From the NCBI GenBank assembly GCA_013368325.1, contig JAACJK010000109.1, forward strand, positions 372,001-436,000: a DNA stretch of 64,000 bases. The letters are read 5' to 3'. Shown here piece after piece: positions 43,514 through 55,050 of the stretch. The notes below the pieces were generated by a model. That model did not search any database, was not told where the DNA came from, and saw only the letters and a list, made by a program, of their open reading frames with translations. The DNA is from Ephemerocybe angulata. Taxonomy: Eukaryota > Basidiomycota > Agaricomycetes > Agaricales > Psathyrellaceae. The translations under genes and the position numbers were made by a program. Position 1 is the stretch's first letter, and the number at the start of each line of letters is the position of its first letter.

Positions 43514-43991
43514 ATGCCTCAGACGAAACAGGGTCCCGCGAGCACAGGAAGCACTGCCCTGGGATCGCTCTGGAAGGCCTACAGCGAGCAGACGCCAGAG
43601 CGGCTCAAGTTCATTGATGCTTTCCTCTTCTTCCTCATGCTCTCGGGAGTTATCCAATTCGCGTACTGTGTTCTGGTGACAACGTACCCGTATAACGCGT
43701 TCCTCTCAGGGTACGCGACCTTCGCAATAGCATCTCAGGCTGATTCTCAACCTTACATCCTCACTCATTCAGTTTCGCGAGCACCGTTGGCCAATTCGTT
43801 CTGGCAGCTTCGCTGCGTTCCCAGGTCAACCCTCAAAACAAAGAAGAGTTCAAGGAGGTCTCCCCCGAGCGGTGCGAACATACATCTTACAAGCCAGCCT
43901 CACTCCACTTATCCACAACTCTAGAGCTTTCGCTGACTTTGCACTGGGGTCCATTGTATTGCACTTCTTCGTGTATAATTTCCTGGGATGA
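43514..43991 (+). CDS. ost2: Oligosaccharyltransferase subunit OST2/DAD1
   Basis: Small integral subunit of the ER oligosaccharyltransferase, needed for N-glycosylation. Three exons give MPQTKQGPASTGSTALG, then LKFIDAFLFFLMLSGVIQF and YCVLVTTYPYNAFLSG, the DAD1 core. After the first intron, FASTVGQFVLAASLRSQVNP follows, and after the second, ERAFADFALGSIVLHFFVYN with FLG at the end. Three membrane spans are visible. The terminal motif HFFVYNFLG is near-invariant in the family. Length about 130 residues, normal for fungi. Convergent with the DUF1748 gene, 101 bp between stops. Confidence 0.96.
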
Positions 43992-44092
43992 GTCTCAATG
44001 GATCGGATACAGTCTCTGCGTTGCTTCCGGTGCTATACATGAGAGGGATATAAGGTAGTAAGTTGGCACAGTCGAAGACAGGACTGAAGACG

Positions 44093-44576
44093 CTATGTTG
44101 GGGGATTAAGGCTTTCGCTCGAACGAAGAAGAGCGCTAAGTGAAAGACATAAGCATGTTCTCGACACAGAAACTGAGAGAGGCTCACCCCCATGACGACA
44201 ACCGCAAAGTCGAAGATGTACTCTCCTGGGGCTATGTCAGCGGACATCCTTCGACATGGGATAGGAGAACATACCGAACTCAAGCCATGAGCGCATCACC
44301 TCTGTGAAGGATTGAGAGCTGATACAGGGCGCAGTGCATTTCAGTACTCACTGCGGATGTCTTTGTTGGGCACTTGGTGCAAAGCGGGCCTAATGAGAAG
44401 TAGGCTTCAGAAACGGAAGCAAAATGACTAGAAATTGGCCAACGTTAATCCCGTGGTACGCTTGATACCAGCAAGCAGAGCACTAATGAGGAGGGCATCA
44501 AAGCCAATATGGACTAGGACCGTCAATGAGCTGGACAGCTGCTGAACAAAGCGAACTGACCTAGTTTGCCGAGCAT
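44093..44576 (-). CDS. DUF1748 small membrane protein
   Basis: Fungal family of about 75-90 residues, of unknown role and probably mitochondrial. The first exon encodes only MLGKL plus one base; after a 54-nt intron the typical VHIGFDALLISALLAGIKR-TTGLT segment follows. Later small exons give PALHQVPNKDIR, then RSWLEF, then APGEYIFDFAVVVMG. The last exon is the least certain: with a GTGAGC donor at about 44187 and an acceptor near 44138 the protein ends SSESLNPPT at 44093. At least five exons for such a short protein is notable. It is divergent from GPC1 with 185 bp between starts; the convergent OST2 stop is 101 bp away. Confidence 0.72.
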
Positions 44577-44637
44577 GGTCGTATATGAGATGGACCGCTG
44601 CGCGCGCCTGCAGTGGAATATTGCGCGTGGTAACTCA

Positions 44638-44645
44638 TGACGTAA
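44638..44645 (+). promoter_or_regulatory. TGACGTAA element in the DUF1748/GPC1 divergent promoter
   Basis: TGACGTAA, an optimal site for ATF-type bZIP dimers, stands between the start codons of the DUF1748 (minus) and GPC1 (plus) genes, 117 bp before the GPC1 start. Function is inferred from the motif only. Confidence 0.35.
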
Positions 44646-44761
44646 TCAGACACGCTCATTGTGGATGTGGCAAGTATAGTGCTGCAACCGTTTCTACCGT
44701 TATCTCCACCACCCTCATTGTCCCTCCCAGCCTCTAACCACTGCGAAGAGGACCAAGCACA

Positions 44762-46609
44762 ATGGCATCGACGCCACCATCACCACCCCTGCGTGGTTAT
44801 TTCTCGGCCCCGTTCGAGCGCTTTGTTCGCGACGACGTGAATGACCAGTGGGCAAGCGCGTTCACTCTTCTTGGTTCGAAAATTCTCCGCCCTTCTTCCC
44901 CCCAAAATGTTCCAACTAACATTCTCGATATGTGCAGATACATTCGAGACGTACTTCGACTCTCATGTCGATCTTTTCCAACGAAAGCTGCAGAAGCAGA
45001 GCGACCGACTCAAGCAAAAGGCAGAGGAGAACTTGAAGAACCTGAAAATCAAGGATCTGTCGGGGGACTTGCTGGCCAAGGACTTTGAGAAAGAGGTCAA
45101 GAATCTCAAGCTCAAGGTGCGCCATTTATCCACATTAACCCCGCGAAAGCGTGTAACAGACCACCTCCTCCCACAGTTCGCATCGCGCATGTCAACTTTC
45201 CTCACGACGTGGAAATCTGCGCAAGTTGTCCGAACACGGGAGAAACTGTCGTTCTTTTTTGGCGTCATGAACCTGCTGTTCTCCGCTCTGATATTTGGCC
45301 TTGCCCCGCAGTACGTCATTCATCAGAGTTTTCGCTAAACGAGCGCGCGCGAGGCGCGTTTACTGACCTAACTTCCAAACATAGATGGGTTCATATCTCG
45401 TACACAGTCCAAGGCCTCTACCTGATCCCGCTCCGATACTACACATACAAAAAACGCGCTTGGCACTACTTCCTCTTCGACCTGTGCTACTATGTCACGA
45501 TCCTCAACTTCATCTACCTCTGGTTCTTCCCAAGCAGCTCATTCCTCTTCGTCGCGTGTTACTGCCTATCACACGGCTCCCTGGCCAGCGCCGTCATAAC
45601 CTGGAGAAACAGTCTTGTCTTCCACGATCAAGACAAGGTTACCTCGTTGTTTGTGCACATCTACGCGCCCTTCACTTTCACCGTGATCAGGTGAGTTCGC
45701 CTATCTGCTGACATGAAAACCTCCCAGTAGCTGACGGTACCCAGGCATTTCTACCCAGATGCTGAATCTCGGTTCCCTGCGCTTCAACAGGTCAAATATC
45801 TCAATCCAGTCAACGCCTTGCTTTTCAGCAGTGGAATCTGTCCGTGCCTCTCTATCCGTGCCTAACACTAGCTCTGATGTCACCTTTTATAGACGTCATC
45901 TGGCAACTGCTCTACTGGAAGGCAAGTTTATCATGGCACGCGCTATCTCGGAGCTTACACTAATCAAACTGCACAGTTCCTGCTCGTAGACCGCAAGCAG
46001 AAGATCGAATCAGGACAGCGCACTACCTCGTTTTCGTTCCTCCTCAACGATAAGCGCGGGGCCATTGGCAGGGCGCTGTCATCTGTCCCTGAGAAATGGC
46101 GGCTAGAGTCTTTTATGGCCGGACAGCTAGGTACACCCAATCACTTGAAACTAACAAACGCAGTACTGATTCCATATCTATAGTCTATGCCATCTTAACG
46201 GAAATACCCGCCGTCTTCCTCTTGTACAACAGCGCGACATGGAGCGCCATCTTCCTGCTGCTTATTTTCTCTGTCAGCGTATGGAATGGTGGTGGATTCT
46301 ACATCGAGGTCTTTGGCCGCAAGTGAGTGTAACTCCCTTCATACGTTATTGGCATTGCTAACTTTCTTACCTAGATTCGAGCGAGAAGTCGAGGCACTTC
46401 GGAAGGAACTCGCGGAAGCGACAGCTCGCATCGGAAGCGCAAGTCCCGGCTCGCTCAGTCGAACCAACAGCGAGGCTGGATCAACCTTCGCCTCGCCCAA
46501 CTTCAGGGGCTCTGACCTCCAACTGCCTGCAGATGGCGCCGTGCCCGACCTTGACCTGAGTTCCGACAGTGACTCTTCGGTTGATAGGGAATCAAAGAAG
46601 GATTCATGA
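44762..46609 (+). CDS. gpc1: Glycerophosphocholine acyltransferase (Gpc1, DUF2838)
   Basis: Acylates glycerophosphocholine to lysophosphatidylcholine in ER phospholipid remodelling. The first exon gives a Pro-rich start and FERFVRDDVNDQWASAF, followed by a coiled coil (DLFQRKLQKQSDRLKQKAEE). The multi-span domain follows: REKLSFFFGVMNLLFSALIF, HISYTVQGLYLIPLRYYTYK, RAWHYFLFDLCYYVTILN, FVACYCLSHGSLASAVITWR, NSLVFHDQDKVTSLFVHIYA, RHFYPDAESRFPAL, VDRKQKIESGQRTTSFSF, EIPAVFLLYNSATWSAIF and SVWNGGGFYIEVFGRKFER. Eight or so spans. The His in CLSHGS and FHDQDK are candidate catalytic positions. One intron (45922-45976) begins GCAAGT after TGG AAG, a consensus GC-AG intron. The C-terminus is a coiled coil then a Ser-rich acidic tail. 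Confidence 0.93.
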
Positions 46610-47119
46610 CGCGCACCCTCCCTCTATCCTTTATCTTTATTCACGACGTTGTACGACCCACACCGCATCTGCTCTTCCCTTCCACGCTATCTTACACAGT
46701 TCATGACCTTCGATGTTCAACGCTTCATCTTTATCGGTGTACTCCCTTTGGCGACTTTTGGTAGCTACTACTGTATTATCTCATACCTTTTTGGCCCTGC
46801 TGGATGACAGCATACCCTTTTGTAATACCTAATTTGCTTGGTGGATTGGCCGATGTAGACTGATTGTAGAACTAGCCTTTCGATTCATATATTCACGACG
46901 ATTCGCTTATGATCTTCAACGTGCGCTACTCCTCCGAGTTGGTTGAATCGTTGGTACTTTGAGCCTGTAGGAATCCAGCCTGAGAATGGCCCTGTTGGAC
47001 CAAGAAGGACCCGTTTCGCGGAGGAGTATGTTTGGGACATTTCTTTCAGGTCTAAATATCGTATGCTGTCGCTACAACGCGAGGTCAGTGAAGAATACTC
47101 CGGTCACGGCGTTTATATC
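46610..47119. other. Convergent 3' regions of GPC1 and TAD1
   Basis: 510 bp between the stop codons of two convergent genes. T-rich stretches after 46610 look like the GPC1 3' untranslated region. No gene seen. Confidence 0.5.
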
Positions 47120-48341
47120 TCACTCAAGCTGCTCCAGCTTAAAAGCTTGTCGCAGTTGGATGTATTGGCGAAACTTGGATATTCGCGAAAGCTTTGGTCT
47201 GCATATGATCAGATTAATTAGAAGAAGGCAGCTGGTTGTATCAAACATACCTTGACTTCTCGCGATACCTATGTTTCGGCGATACCCCTCGTCGAAGACC
47301 ATTGATTAGCACTTCGTGCCCCCCAAGGTCATTAGTCCAGCATATGGCCTCATTCGACGAACCATCCGAGTGCAGCACCGATTTCGAATGCACGAATGGC
47401 ACTTGAGTGAAGTGTATGTCGGGTTTTTGCAGATGGTACCCATTAGGTAGGTCTGTCTTTTCATCGCCGTTAGCTTCAACCCTCTGAGGTAGGTACGAGA
47501 CATGCCTGGCTTATCAGAGCTCTCTATGCTCACTAGACGTTTCCAAAACGCCCGTTCACAGTCCTCACGCATGTGGGATCCCACTTCCCCTATGACGATC
47601 TCAGATATATAGATGGGTTCCAAACACTGGGATCCCAGAGCGCCTTGAATCCCAAGTACGTTCCACCTAGCAATTTTGTCACTGCATGACATGCAGAGTG
47701 TGGAGGGCGAATCGGCGCGACCAGGCTTGGTACGTAGAACTCCAAGGCGAGAGTAGTTGTCGCGGCCTCTGGAGGCAGCGGTTGGTTCGAGGGTCGGGAA
47801 TGATGAAGAGTCCTTCAGCGCGGCCATGTCTTCGTCTTGGATTGTGGCAAGATAGCGCATCGAGGCATCGCCGCCTGGAAGATATGAATAACAGTTAACG
47901 AATCATTACATCGGAAGAGAACGGTATTTGCTCACAAGGGAGAGTGGAGACATACAGGTGCAGGCGCACACCGTCCTTTAGCCGGAATCTTTGGGCGCCT
48001 GCTGATACTGAAACCAGCCAACCCGACCCCGCATGCGGATTGCCAGTACACATCCGGAGAACCTCTTCCAAAAGCCACCGTACGGCTCCACGGCGAGCAA
48101 TTACTTCAGCATGGCTATCGTGCACCAGCTCCCCGCGATCCGAAAGCTTGGAAAGCGGTATGCATTTCGTCCCAGTCGCGATACTGATTATTTTGCTCTT
48201 CCCTGACTCCTCATGGGTAAGATAAAAGGACGCGAGGATGGTAAATTGAGAATGCGGAGGAGTGTATCCAAAAGTTTTGTATATGTTGTGAATCTCCCGG
48301 ACGCGATCGTCGCGGTCGTGGTCGTGGTTCTGGGCAAACAT
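47120..48341 (-). CDS. tad1: tRNA-specific adenosine deaminase 1 (Tad1/ADAT1)
   Basis: Deaminates adenosine 37 of tRNA-Ala to inosine. The A_deamin domain opens with [18 protein letters not shown] and [20 protein letters not shown]. The zinc and proton-shuttle motif [18 protein letters not shown] follows, then [13 protein letters not shown] (the first zinc Cys, restored over a GTGAGC intron) and [19 protein letters not shown] (the second). The C-terminal domain runs from [14 protein letters not shown] through [33 protein letters not shown] and [15 protein letters not shown] to a final exon ending in KLEQLE, stop TGA at 47120-47122. The only convincing start Met is at 48341, giving [20 protein letters not shown]. 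The stop of the next minus-strand gene is 237 bp beyond the start codon. Confidence 0.91.
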
Positions 48342-48578
48342 GTTGATGCCGCCGGCGCTTGTCCCTCCCGGGCCTTGCCCGGGCCACTTGTCCTCGCCGT
48401 GATGCGTGGGATTTCATCCACAATAAATTAGTGACCACCGACCCCCCACAATCATGATATCTATTGTAGAATGCACTTGAGAAGCGAGTCTATCTAGTTG
48501 TTATACATGATATTATTTCTATCGGTCTATATCTAAGTGTTAGGTCCATTGACAATGATTCCATACCCAATCAGTCGC

Positions 48579-51500
48579 TCAACACTCGGCGTTCATAGCC
48601 CCTAAGTTATGTTTCCGACTCCGGCGACTCTTCCTTGCTCTCGCCATATTCTTTGATCTATAATCGACCGGAGGTAGGAACCCAAGGGACGCCTTGACTT
48701 TCTGCGCTGCTGCAAGATCATCGTCCTTCTGTTGTGGGTCCTCTTCTTCCGGGGTAGGCTCGTCTCCAGCAAATGGCGTAGATGGAGGTGCTAGTGTCGT
48801 CTGTCCGTCCTGAGCAAGCCCGTCCGATTGTGATGCAGACAATGCCTCCGTCTCGTTGAAGACAATGGGCATAGGTGCTTCGAAGCCGGTGATCCCGAGC
48901 TGACGGGAGTAGTACTGGACTGCAGCATGGAAAGCAGTGCGTCGAGTGTTGTGAAGACCCCAATCTTGCCAGTTCCTAAGAAGAGAATAGTTGAGACTTG
49001 AACCAAATACATTGATAAACGAGACGCGTACCCATTATGAGGGATACCTATGGTCAATGTAAGGTAGCGCTGGTAGACGATATTCTGCAAGCTAACGCCG
49101 GTGGTTGGCTGGAACCATCGATTTTCTTCGGTAGACAGCCACTGGTTCAGGTAATTTTCCAAAGCGTCCAGCTTTGTCAGCGGGGTTTTCCATGCGACTT
49201 GCAGGGTTAGATTCTCTGTTGTCTTCTGCGGGGAAAATGAGCACACGTCCTTGCGTTGTAATTAAAATGAAACGTACGTCACTGCGTCTTGCGTTGGTTC
49301 TGACATACATAAGTCGCAAGTTAGTAAAGCACTCAGATGAGTGGGAGGAAAGGCGTACATGAACTTTGTAAATAGCTGGCTGTTGAAATAGTAAGTTTCT
49401 GTGCCATCTGAACGAGAGAAGACAGTCTAGAGCTTATATTAGCATCGATTCTCCTCGGCATGATGACAGACACGAACCGCAAAAAGTCCCACTTTCTTCA
49501 CCACGAGATTCTCTTCTCCAATGAACACACGATCACCAGTATCGTAAGGACTATAAGTCGCAGTCTATTAGTACGGGAAGTCAAATCGAGGAAAGAAGGA
49601 AGGTTGCTCACTGTGTGACAAATAGGAACATGATGGCGTCGAAAGCCCGGCTTGCAGAGCTCTTGAAGATAAAGCTGGCCGCAATTCCAATAGAATACAT
49701 GCTCGTCAACGAGCTCCCAACCTCGACCCCAAAGATGCTCAGGCTGATAAAGAATATGATGATACAAGCGAAGATGAGGAGAATGCGATCCAGTGTTCCC
49801 AGCGCCTCTCCAACATCCTTCAGAGAACGAGACAAGAACCTGCGCTCCTGGTAAGTCTTGACAAGCTTGATCTTGATCTCAGCTCGAGACAGGTCCCCGT
49901 TGTTGTCCTTGTCGAAAAGTCGGAAGGCGTCAAGGGCCTCGTCTTTAGTCGGGAATGCGGGGTAGAAGTCAGAAGCAACGAGGAATTTCCGCCGCCCGTC
50001 TTTCAAGCGACGGAAGATAGACTTGGCCAAACGCTATAACAAACGACAGCTTTAGTATCGCTTGGCGAACTCCTTAGGAGATGACATACCTTGGCTTCCA
50101 GTGTAGAATTTACGTTCCACGCAAGGAGGTCTTCGTGACGGCCTTGGAGGTTACGAGCATCATGAAGAACCGCCTTCTTGATGACATTCGCCGCTTGCTT
50201 CACCTTCGCGTCTACGTCGCTCAACCCAGTACTCGTTCGGGTATGTGGTGGACGAACTGGTCTTTCGCCCCGGTCCAAGCTACCCCGTCTTGTACTCGAA
50301 AAGCTGACCGCACTGGGAGTCTTCCTGTGATGAGGGGGGCTGCTCGGGCTGAGCCTAGCAGGGCTTCCAGGTCTTGCAACGGGTGGGGGGATCGAAGGGG
50401 GGCGAACAGAGACCAGCGGTATCTCCTCCATCTCGTCGTCTGTCTTCAAATCCACGGGTGATGTCTTCTCCTTGGAATTATGGAAGTCCTTCAAGAACTC
50501 GTCCGATGGTGTCGTCTGTTTCGTCCCAAAGTCTAACCACACATGACGCTTCTTCTTCTTCTTCCCTACACCGACAAGCGTTGTCTCCCCGTATTCCTCG
50601 TCTGTCTCCGGCTCTGGCACCATCGACTTTGAAAGTCGGGATGGATTCGTTGCGACAGATCGAAGGGCGCTGTTAAGCTTTCGGTAATGGTCTCTCTCCG
50701 AGAGCGGCTGCCCACCAAGGAAAAATCCTCCACCGGGGGTCCGCGATCCAGTACCAGTTCTCTTGTGCGCCCTGGGTCGGTACTTCTGCAGCTTCTCGAT
50801 GACTGCCAGGGAGCTCTGGACTTCGTCAATACGGTCCTTGTATGCAGTTTGGTGGAAGTTCCATGCTAAAATTGAGGGGGTGAGACTCAGGTTTTCTAAC
50901 TAACGCAGACAACATACCGATATAGTGCGACAACATCTTCTGAATACATATGATGAGGGTGAAGAAAAAGAAAAAGAGTATGACTTGGTATAACTAGAAC
51001 CTGTGTTGTCAGTGCCGCATCTTGACGGTCATGGGTGCGAGGACTTACGCGGTCGGTATATGAAGCAGCACTCTCCACTTCACTGTCCTGACTGTGCAGA
51101 CGATATATGTGGGTGAAGATAATGACCCAACTAGCCAGACAGCTAGCGGCGTAGAAAGCTGGTTTCGCAGTATCCTTAACTGACCCGTACATCTCCAGCC
51201 GCGTCTTGACGGCCTCCGAGACGTGCCCCCATGTCGCTATAAGGAAGTATTGGACAAAAAGCGGAACGACGTCTATCATCATAGCGAGGAACCATGATAT
51301 GGTGATGTTCGACGCGACCCAGAAGAGCCATGCCTGAATGTTCTTGTCGATGTACCGCCGCTTTTCTGTTGGGTCGACTTTGTACCAGAAGAAATGGACA
51401 ATGAGAGCGGGTGTGATGAGAAGGCCAGAAAGGACAGTCGAGCCGATCAAGGTCGAGAACAGGAGGTTAAAAATGCTGTGATGAGAGTATTAGTTCCTGG

Positions 51501-52479
51501 CAATGAAATTGGTTTGCAATCAGACGCACCGCTTGATACCCCAGGTTCGTTGCTTCTGCCCCTGTCCCATCTGCTCGTTGAACTTGGCGTGTTGGTCCGC
51601 AAGATCTTCCTCTCCAGACCAGTCGTAATCATCGTCCGAGGGCTCACCGTCCGAGCCTCCTGGTGTCGACAAGCCAGAGCGATACCCAGTGTCACTGTGA
51701 GGGTCGGAGTCGTCCCGCGTGTGGAATCGCACAGGAGAAACCTCTCGAAAGTCGGTACTCGTCGGCGACTTCATCGTCACAGTCATCTTGTGCGCCGCAT
51801 CCCTCTTTGGCCCGTGTGCAAGACCACCATGGGGCCGGTCCTCCTCCGACGTGCCCGTCTCCCCTCCGTCCTCTCGGAAAGGTATGGCTTTGGTATTATC
51901 CGCAAGGTCGCGATCGCGGATCCGAGGTTCGACAGCGATAGGCGGCATGTCTATGTCTTCATCCAAGTCTTGGTTGGGTGGTGGGGGCTTTTCATGCAGA
52001 GGCAGGGCTAAGTGGGATGTGCTGGCAAGAGGCTGGTAGGATGATTGGCGTGAGGGGAAGCGATATCGTTGGGGAAAATGCTCCTTGGCGCTGCCGGCCC
52101 CACCTTTCGAAGCAGCAGTGATGCCACCACTACTACGCGAGCCCTGCCTCCGCGAACTTGTGGATTCTGCGGAATCGAAATTGCGAGAGTTGGTATGCCT
52201 TGTTGAGGGTGCGTAATCGTTACGGAACAGGTCCCCCTCTCCCGCTTCGATGGCATCGTCTGCATGCATAGCGTCGATATCGACTGCCGAGAACTCCAAG
52301 GAATGTCCTGAAGCAATGGGTTGACGAAACAAAGACTGCGACCGCCGCTCCAAAGATATGTTGTCTTCCTCCTCGAGCTCGCTTTCGCTGCTAAAATGGC
52401 TGCGAACAGGGCTCACATTTCGAGATATCCTTTCGCCCGACTGGACTTGCAGGTAGCGAGTGTGGTCTTCTCCTTCCAT
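48579..52479 (-). CDS. EF-hand MscS-family mechanosensitive channel (Msy1/Msy2 type)
   Basis: Fungal ER mechanosensitive channel that limits calcium rise on hypo-osmotic shock. The N-terminal third (about 300 residues) is disordered and acidic with Ser-rich stretches. Next come several spans: STLIGSTVLSGLLITPALIV, NITISWFLAMMIDVVPLFV and a further two. After a disordered loop with a KKKKKRH patch, a canonical EF-hand loop is visible, DKDNNGDLSRAE, in FRLFDKDNNGDLSRAEIKIK. The pore region follows: LLIFACIIIFFISLSIFGVE, then FVTHPYDTGDRVFIGEENLV, the MscS signature, and ETYYFNSQLFTKFMVRTNAR. The C-terminus ends with a Lys/Arg-rich tail (KSRRSRKHNLG). About ten introns. Residue total about 1,050-1,100. 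Start chosen at the first Met of the open exon. Confidence 0.92.
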
Positions 52480-52924
52480 CAGTCTCGCCTGAGTATTGAA
52501 GGATGCTCACGCCAGCGTGGTGGGGATGTCGCAAGCCAGTTGCTCTCGACCGTAGTGCAAATCCCTGATGGGGTGGAGCGGCAATGGTGACCGATCGCTC
52601 AAAATTTTGGTCCTCGTTGCCATACTAGTATAGCATTCCCGGAAATAAGATCAGCCTCGATCGGACGAGCGCCTATTTAGCGACCCCGCTATCGTCATAT
52701 TACTGCTGGGACGACATGATAAGCAAATGGTTAGGAAGTGGGGGAGGCGGTCTCTGAACAATAACACTGTTTTGCTTTTGAAGCTCCTTCTTGGTGGGCG
52801 TCTGCATTTAGAGGATGCGATGTCACTGACGTCATCGTTGAAGGCCCCATACGCCCCAGGGCAGATAAATATCGAAGCGGGGACTCCTCTTGCTCACATA
52901 TCCGGCCGTACCCACTAGCCCATC
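52480..52924. promoter_or_regulatory. Divergent promoter with a perfect CRE palindrome
   Basis: The 445 bp between the MscS channel start and the coiled-coil protein start. It carries an exact TGACGTCA at 52827-52834, 91 bp before the coiled-coil gene's ATG, and an AT-rich TATA-like GATAAATAT at about 52863-52871. The CRE with a TATA-like box 30-40 bp downstream is a plausible core promoter for the coiled-coil gene. Confidence 0.5.
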
Positions 52925-53577
52925 ATGAGTACCTTCATCAAGAACACTTCCCCCACTATTGCCAAGAGGATCGAGAAAGACATCGCCAACGAGGCGGTGA
53001 AGGAGGACAAGTCCGTCAAGCATGCGCTGAAAGAGTTGGCCCATCTCGAGAAGCAAGATAACAAGGCCCACAAGGTACGCTGGGCTTCGACGAAGTTCGT
53101 GTAAACCACTCAACCTTGCTGTTTACAGAAAGTTGACAAGGGCACGAGAGCGCTGGGAAAGGCAGACCAGAAGGAAGAATCCACCCTCCACGCTTTGAAC
53201 AAGCAGACGAAGCGCCACGATGATGCAGTTGTAGAACTCAGCCGCCGTTCGAGAGAGCTTGAGGTCAGTGTCTTCGGTTGAGTTTTTACAATCTCTCTAA
53301 CCATGACTGATAGGCACTGAAAGCCCAGGAGGCAAAGCTTGACACTGCTCTGGCGCAGAAGAAGATCATCGTCGAGGATGCTATCAAGCAGAAAGATATG
53401 CATGAGGTGAGAAAACACGCCGCTTAAGAATAGCTCATGACACTAACTAGCTTGTAGCAGGATCGCCTTCGACGGCTTGAGGAAGCAGGCGGCTTCAGAA
53501 ATGCCAACAACACTACAATGCCGGAGGCTCAGACCGCGGATTCAGAGGAGCACCCCGATCCTCGCCAGCTGCACTGA
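52925..53577 (+). CDS. Small coiled-coil protein of unknown function
   Basis: Four exons encode about 160 residues: a short start MSTFIKNTSPTIAKRIEK, then continuous charged heptad-like sequence (HALKELAHLEKQDNKAHK, KADQKEESTLHALNKQTKRH, ALKAQEAKLDTALAQKK), and an acidic end EEHPDPRQLH. It is almost all helix, rich in Lys, Ala and Glu, with no hydrophobic span. It resembles short basidiomycete proteins sometimes labelled as a DNA-binding protein Ncp1; I do not trust that label. All introns are about 50 nt. The strong CRE upstream suggests stress or developmental regulation, which is an inference. Confidence 0.74.
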
Positions 53578-53719
53578 TGATGTGGGGGCTGGTTTTTGAG
53601 AGATATACCCCTAAACTAATTAATAACATGATAATCGAATATACCTTGTAGAAGCAGAGGTTAGAAACATGAGGAACACAGCGCTTGCCCACAATGACAT
53701 TCAAGTTGGAGATACCATC

Positions 53720-53727
53720 TGACGTCA
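53720..53727. promoter_or_regulatory. Second perfect CRE palindrome, between convergent genes
   Basis: TGACGTCA lies between the stops of the coiled-coil gene and the isochorismatase-fold gene, so it is not in an obvious promoter. About one exact copy is expected by chance in a window of this size. Confidence 0.3.
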
Positions 53728-53874
53728 TTGAGCCAGCTGCAGCAGACGGCCGTATATACCGTCAAATGTTGAGAGCGGAGGCTGTGGGGATGTCGCGGTA
53801 GTTTATAAGTCGCAGTGGGGTCGTGGTCATTCGTATTTGGTTTGAGCAACAGGCGCTGCAGATGGCGTCGCGAA

Positions 53875-54770
53875 CTACATAGCGCTCTTGATAATCACGC
53901 CACTGCCTATCACTTCAGATTCCCCGGCTTTCTCGTAAGCCGGTGCACCTGCAAGGAGGACTTCGCCAGCCCGCCTGGTGCCCTCTTTATTGTCCTTTAT
54001 CAGCTTGCTGAAGGTCTTGAACTGAGGGATAGCGGCATCGCCAACGAGTTGGAAGGCAATGCTTTCGCTGGTGCCTATGAGGGCGCCCGCTTGGCGCATG
54101 GACTGAATTGCGATAGGCACCTCAAACGCGTTGCAAGAGGATACACCATCCGCCACGATGTGCACGGTATATCGCTGCAAGTCTAGGAGGGACAATGCAG
54201 TTTGGAGCACACAGACATGGGACTACCAAGAACGTGAGAATGGGGAGATCAAACGCGTCCGGCGTGAGCGCTTACCTCGATTCCGAATAGGACAACTGAG
54301 TTGATGGAAGGCCGAGCATCGAGGATAGCCTTCACATCAGCGGTCACCATTGAGAACAGGGTCTTGTCGTAGTTGGCAATTAACAGATCCCCAAGAGATG
54401 ACAAGTCGATTGCCGGGTCAATGGGACCAAGCGCTACTCATCTGTTATTAGGTGACTCGTATTGCGGCCTAGGACAAAGGACTTGCCTCTGGCTTTCTGG
54501 GTAGTCGCGACGACCCCAATGTTGAGAATCTAAGTTGTAGTAGCAGCCCAATGAGCTGGTATCCCCGTCGATCATACAGTGTCGATCATGCCTTGGCCAG
54601 CTTGACGAGTTTGTTGGACGTCGCGATCACCTGGTCGTAGGCATGTATGGCTGGACCTGGGGAGACGATAAACAAATGCTAGGGTAAGTTGAAGTTGACT
54701 TACGGAACGCGGTCTGGATATCACATAAGAAGAAGAGGGTATTCGCAGGGACGAGTCTGGGGACTGGCAT
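53875..54770 (-). CDS. Isochorismatase-fold cysteine hydrolase (ISOC-like)
   Basis: Member of the isochorismatase-like superfamily near ISOC1/ISOC2, hydrolases with a Cys nucleophile and unknown substrates. Exons join to MPVPRLVPANTLFFLCDIQT (with the catalytic Asp in CDIQ), AFRPAIHAYDQVIATSNKLV, KLAKILNIGVVATTQ, LGPIDPAIDLSSLG, NYDKTLFSM (catalytic Lys) and then VVLFGIESHVCVLQTALSLL with the nucleophile Cys. The rest is RYTVHIVADGVSSCNAFEV, SMRQAGALIGTSESIAFQL and a tail. All three catalytic residues (Asp, Lys, Cys) are present. The intron between KLAK and ILNI starts GCATGA and ends TTAG, which is unusual; a GT donor would run into a stop. About 215 residues. Divergent from the Ser-rich gene, 280 bp between starts. 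Confidence 0.87.
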
Positions 54771-55050
54771 TGTAGACTGTCAAGCTGTTGCTGAGCGGAG
54801 TCTGAATAGGGTGTGGGAGTGGACGGTGATGGATGTTGGATTCTTTGCCTCTTTGCAGTTCCCTCCATCAGCTCCAGTCTCGTCCCCTCCGCTCCCTATC
54901 CCTGTGTCCTGTGCCCTCATCTGCCTTGGGAAATCGTTGCTGCTGCCTCTTCAGACAGCGCCATTGTTCCAAGTGTACTGACGGTCTCTACGACACTAGC
55001 CCTTCCTTTTGCTTCCCGCCTTTATAGGTCCTTTCGTTCTTTACAACACC

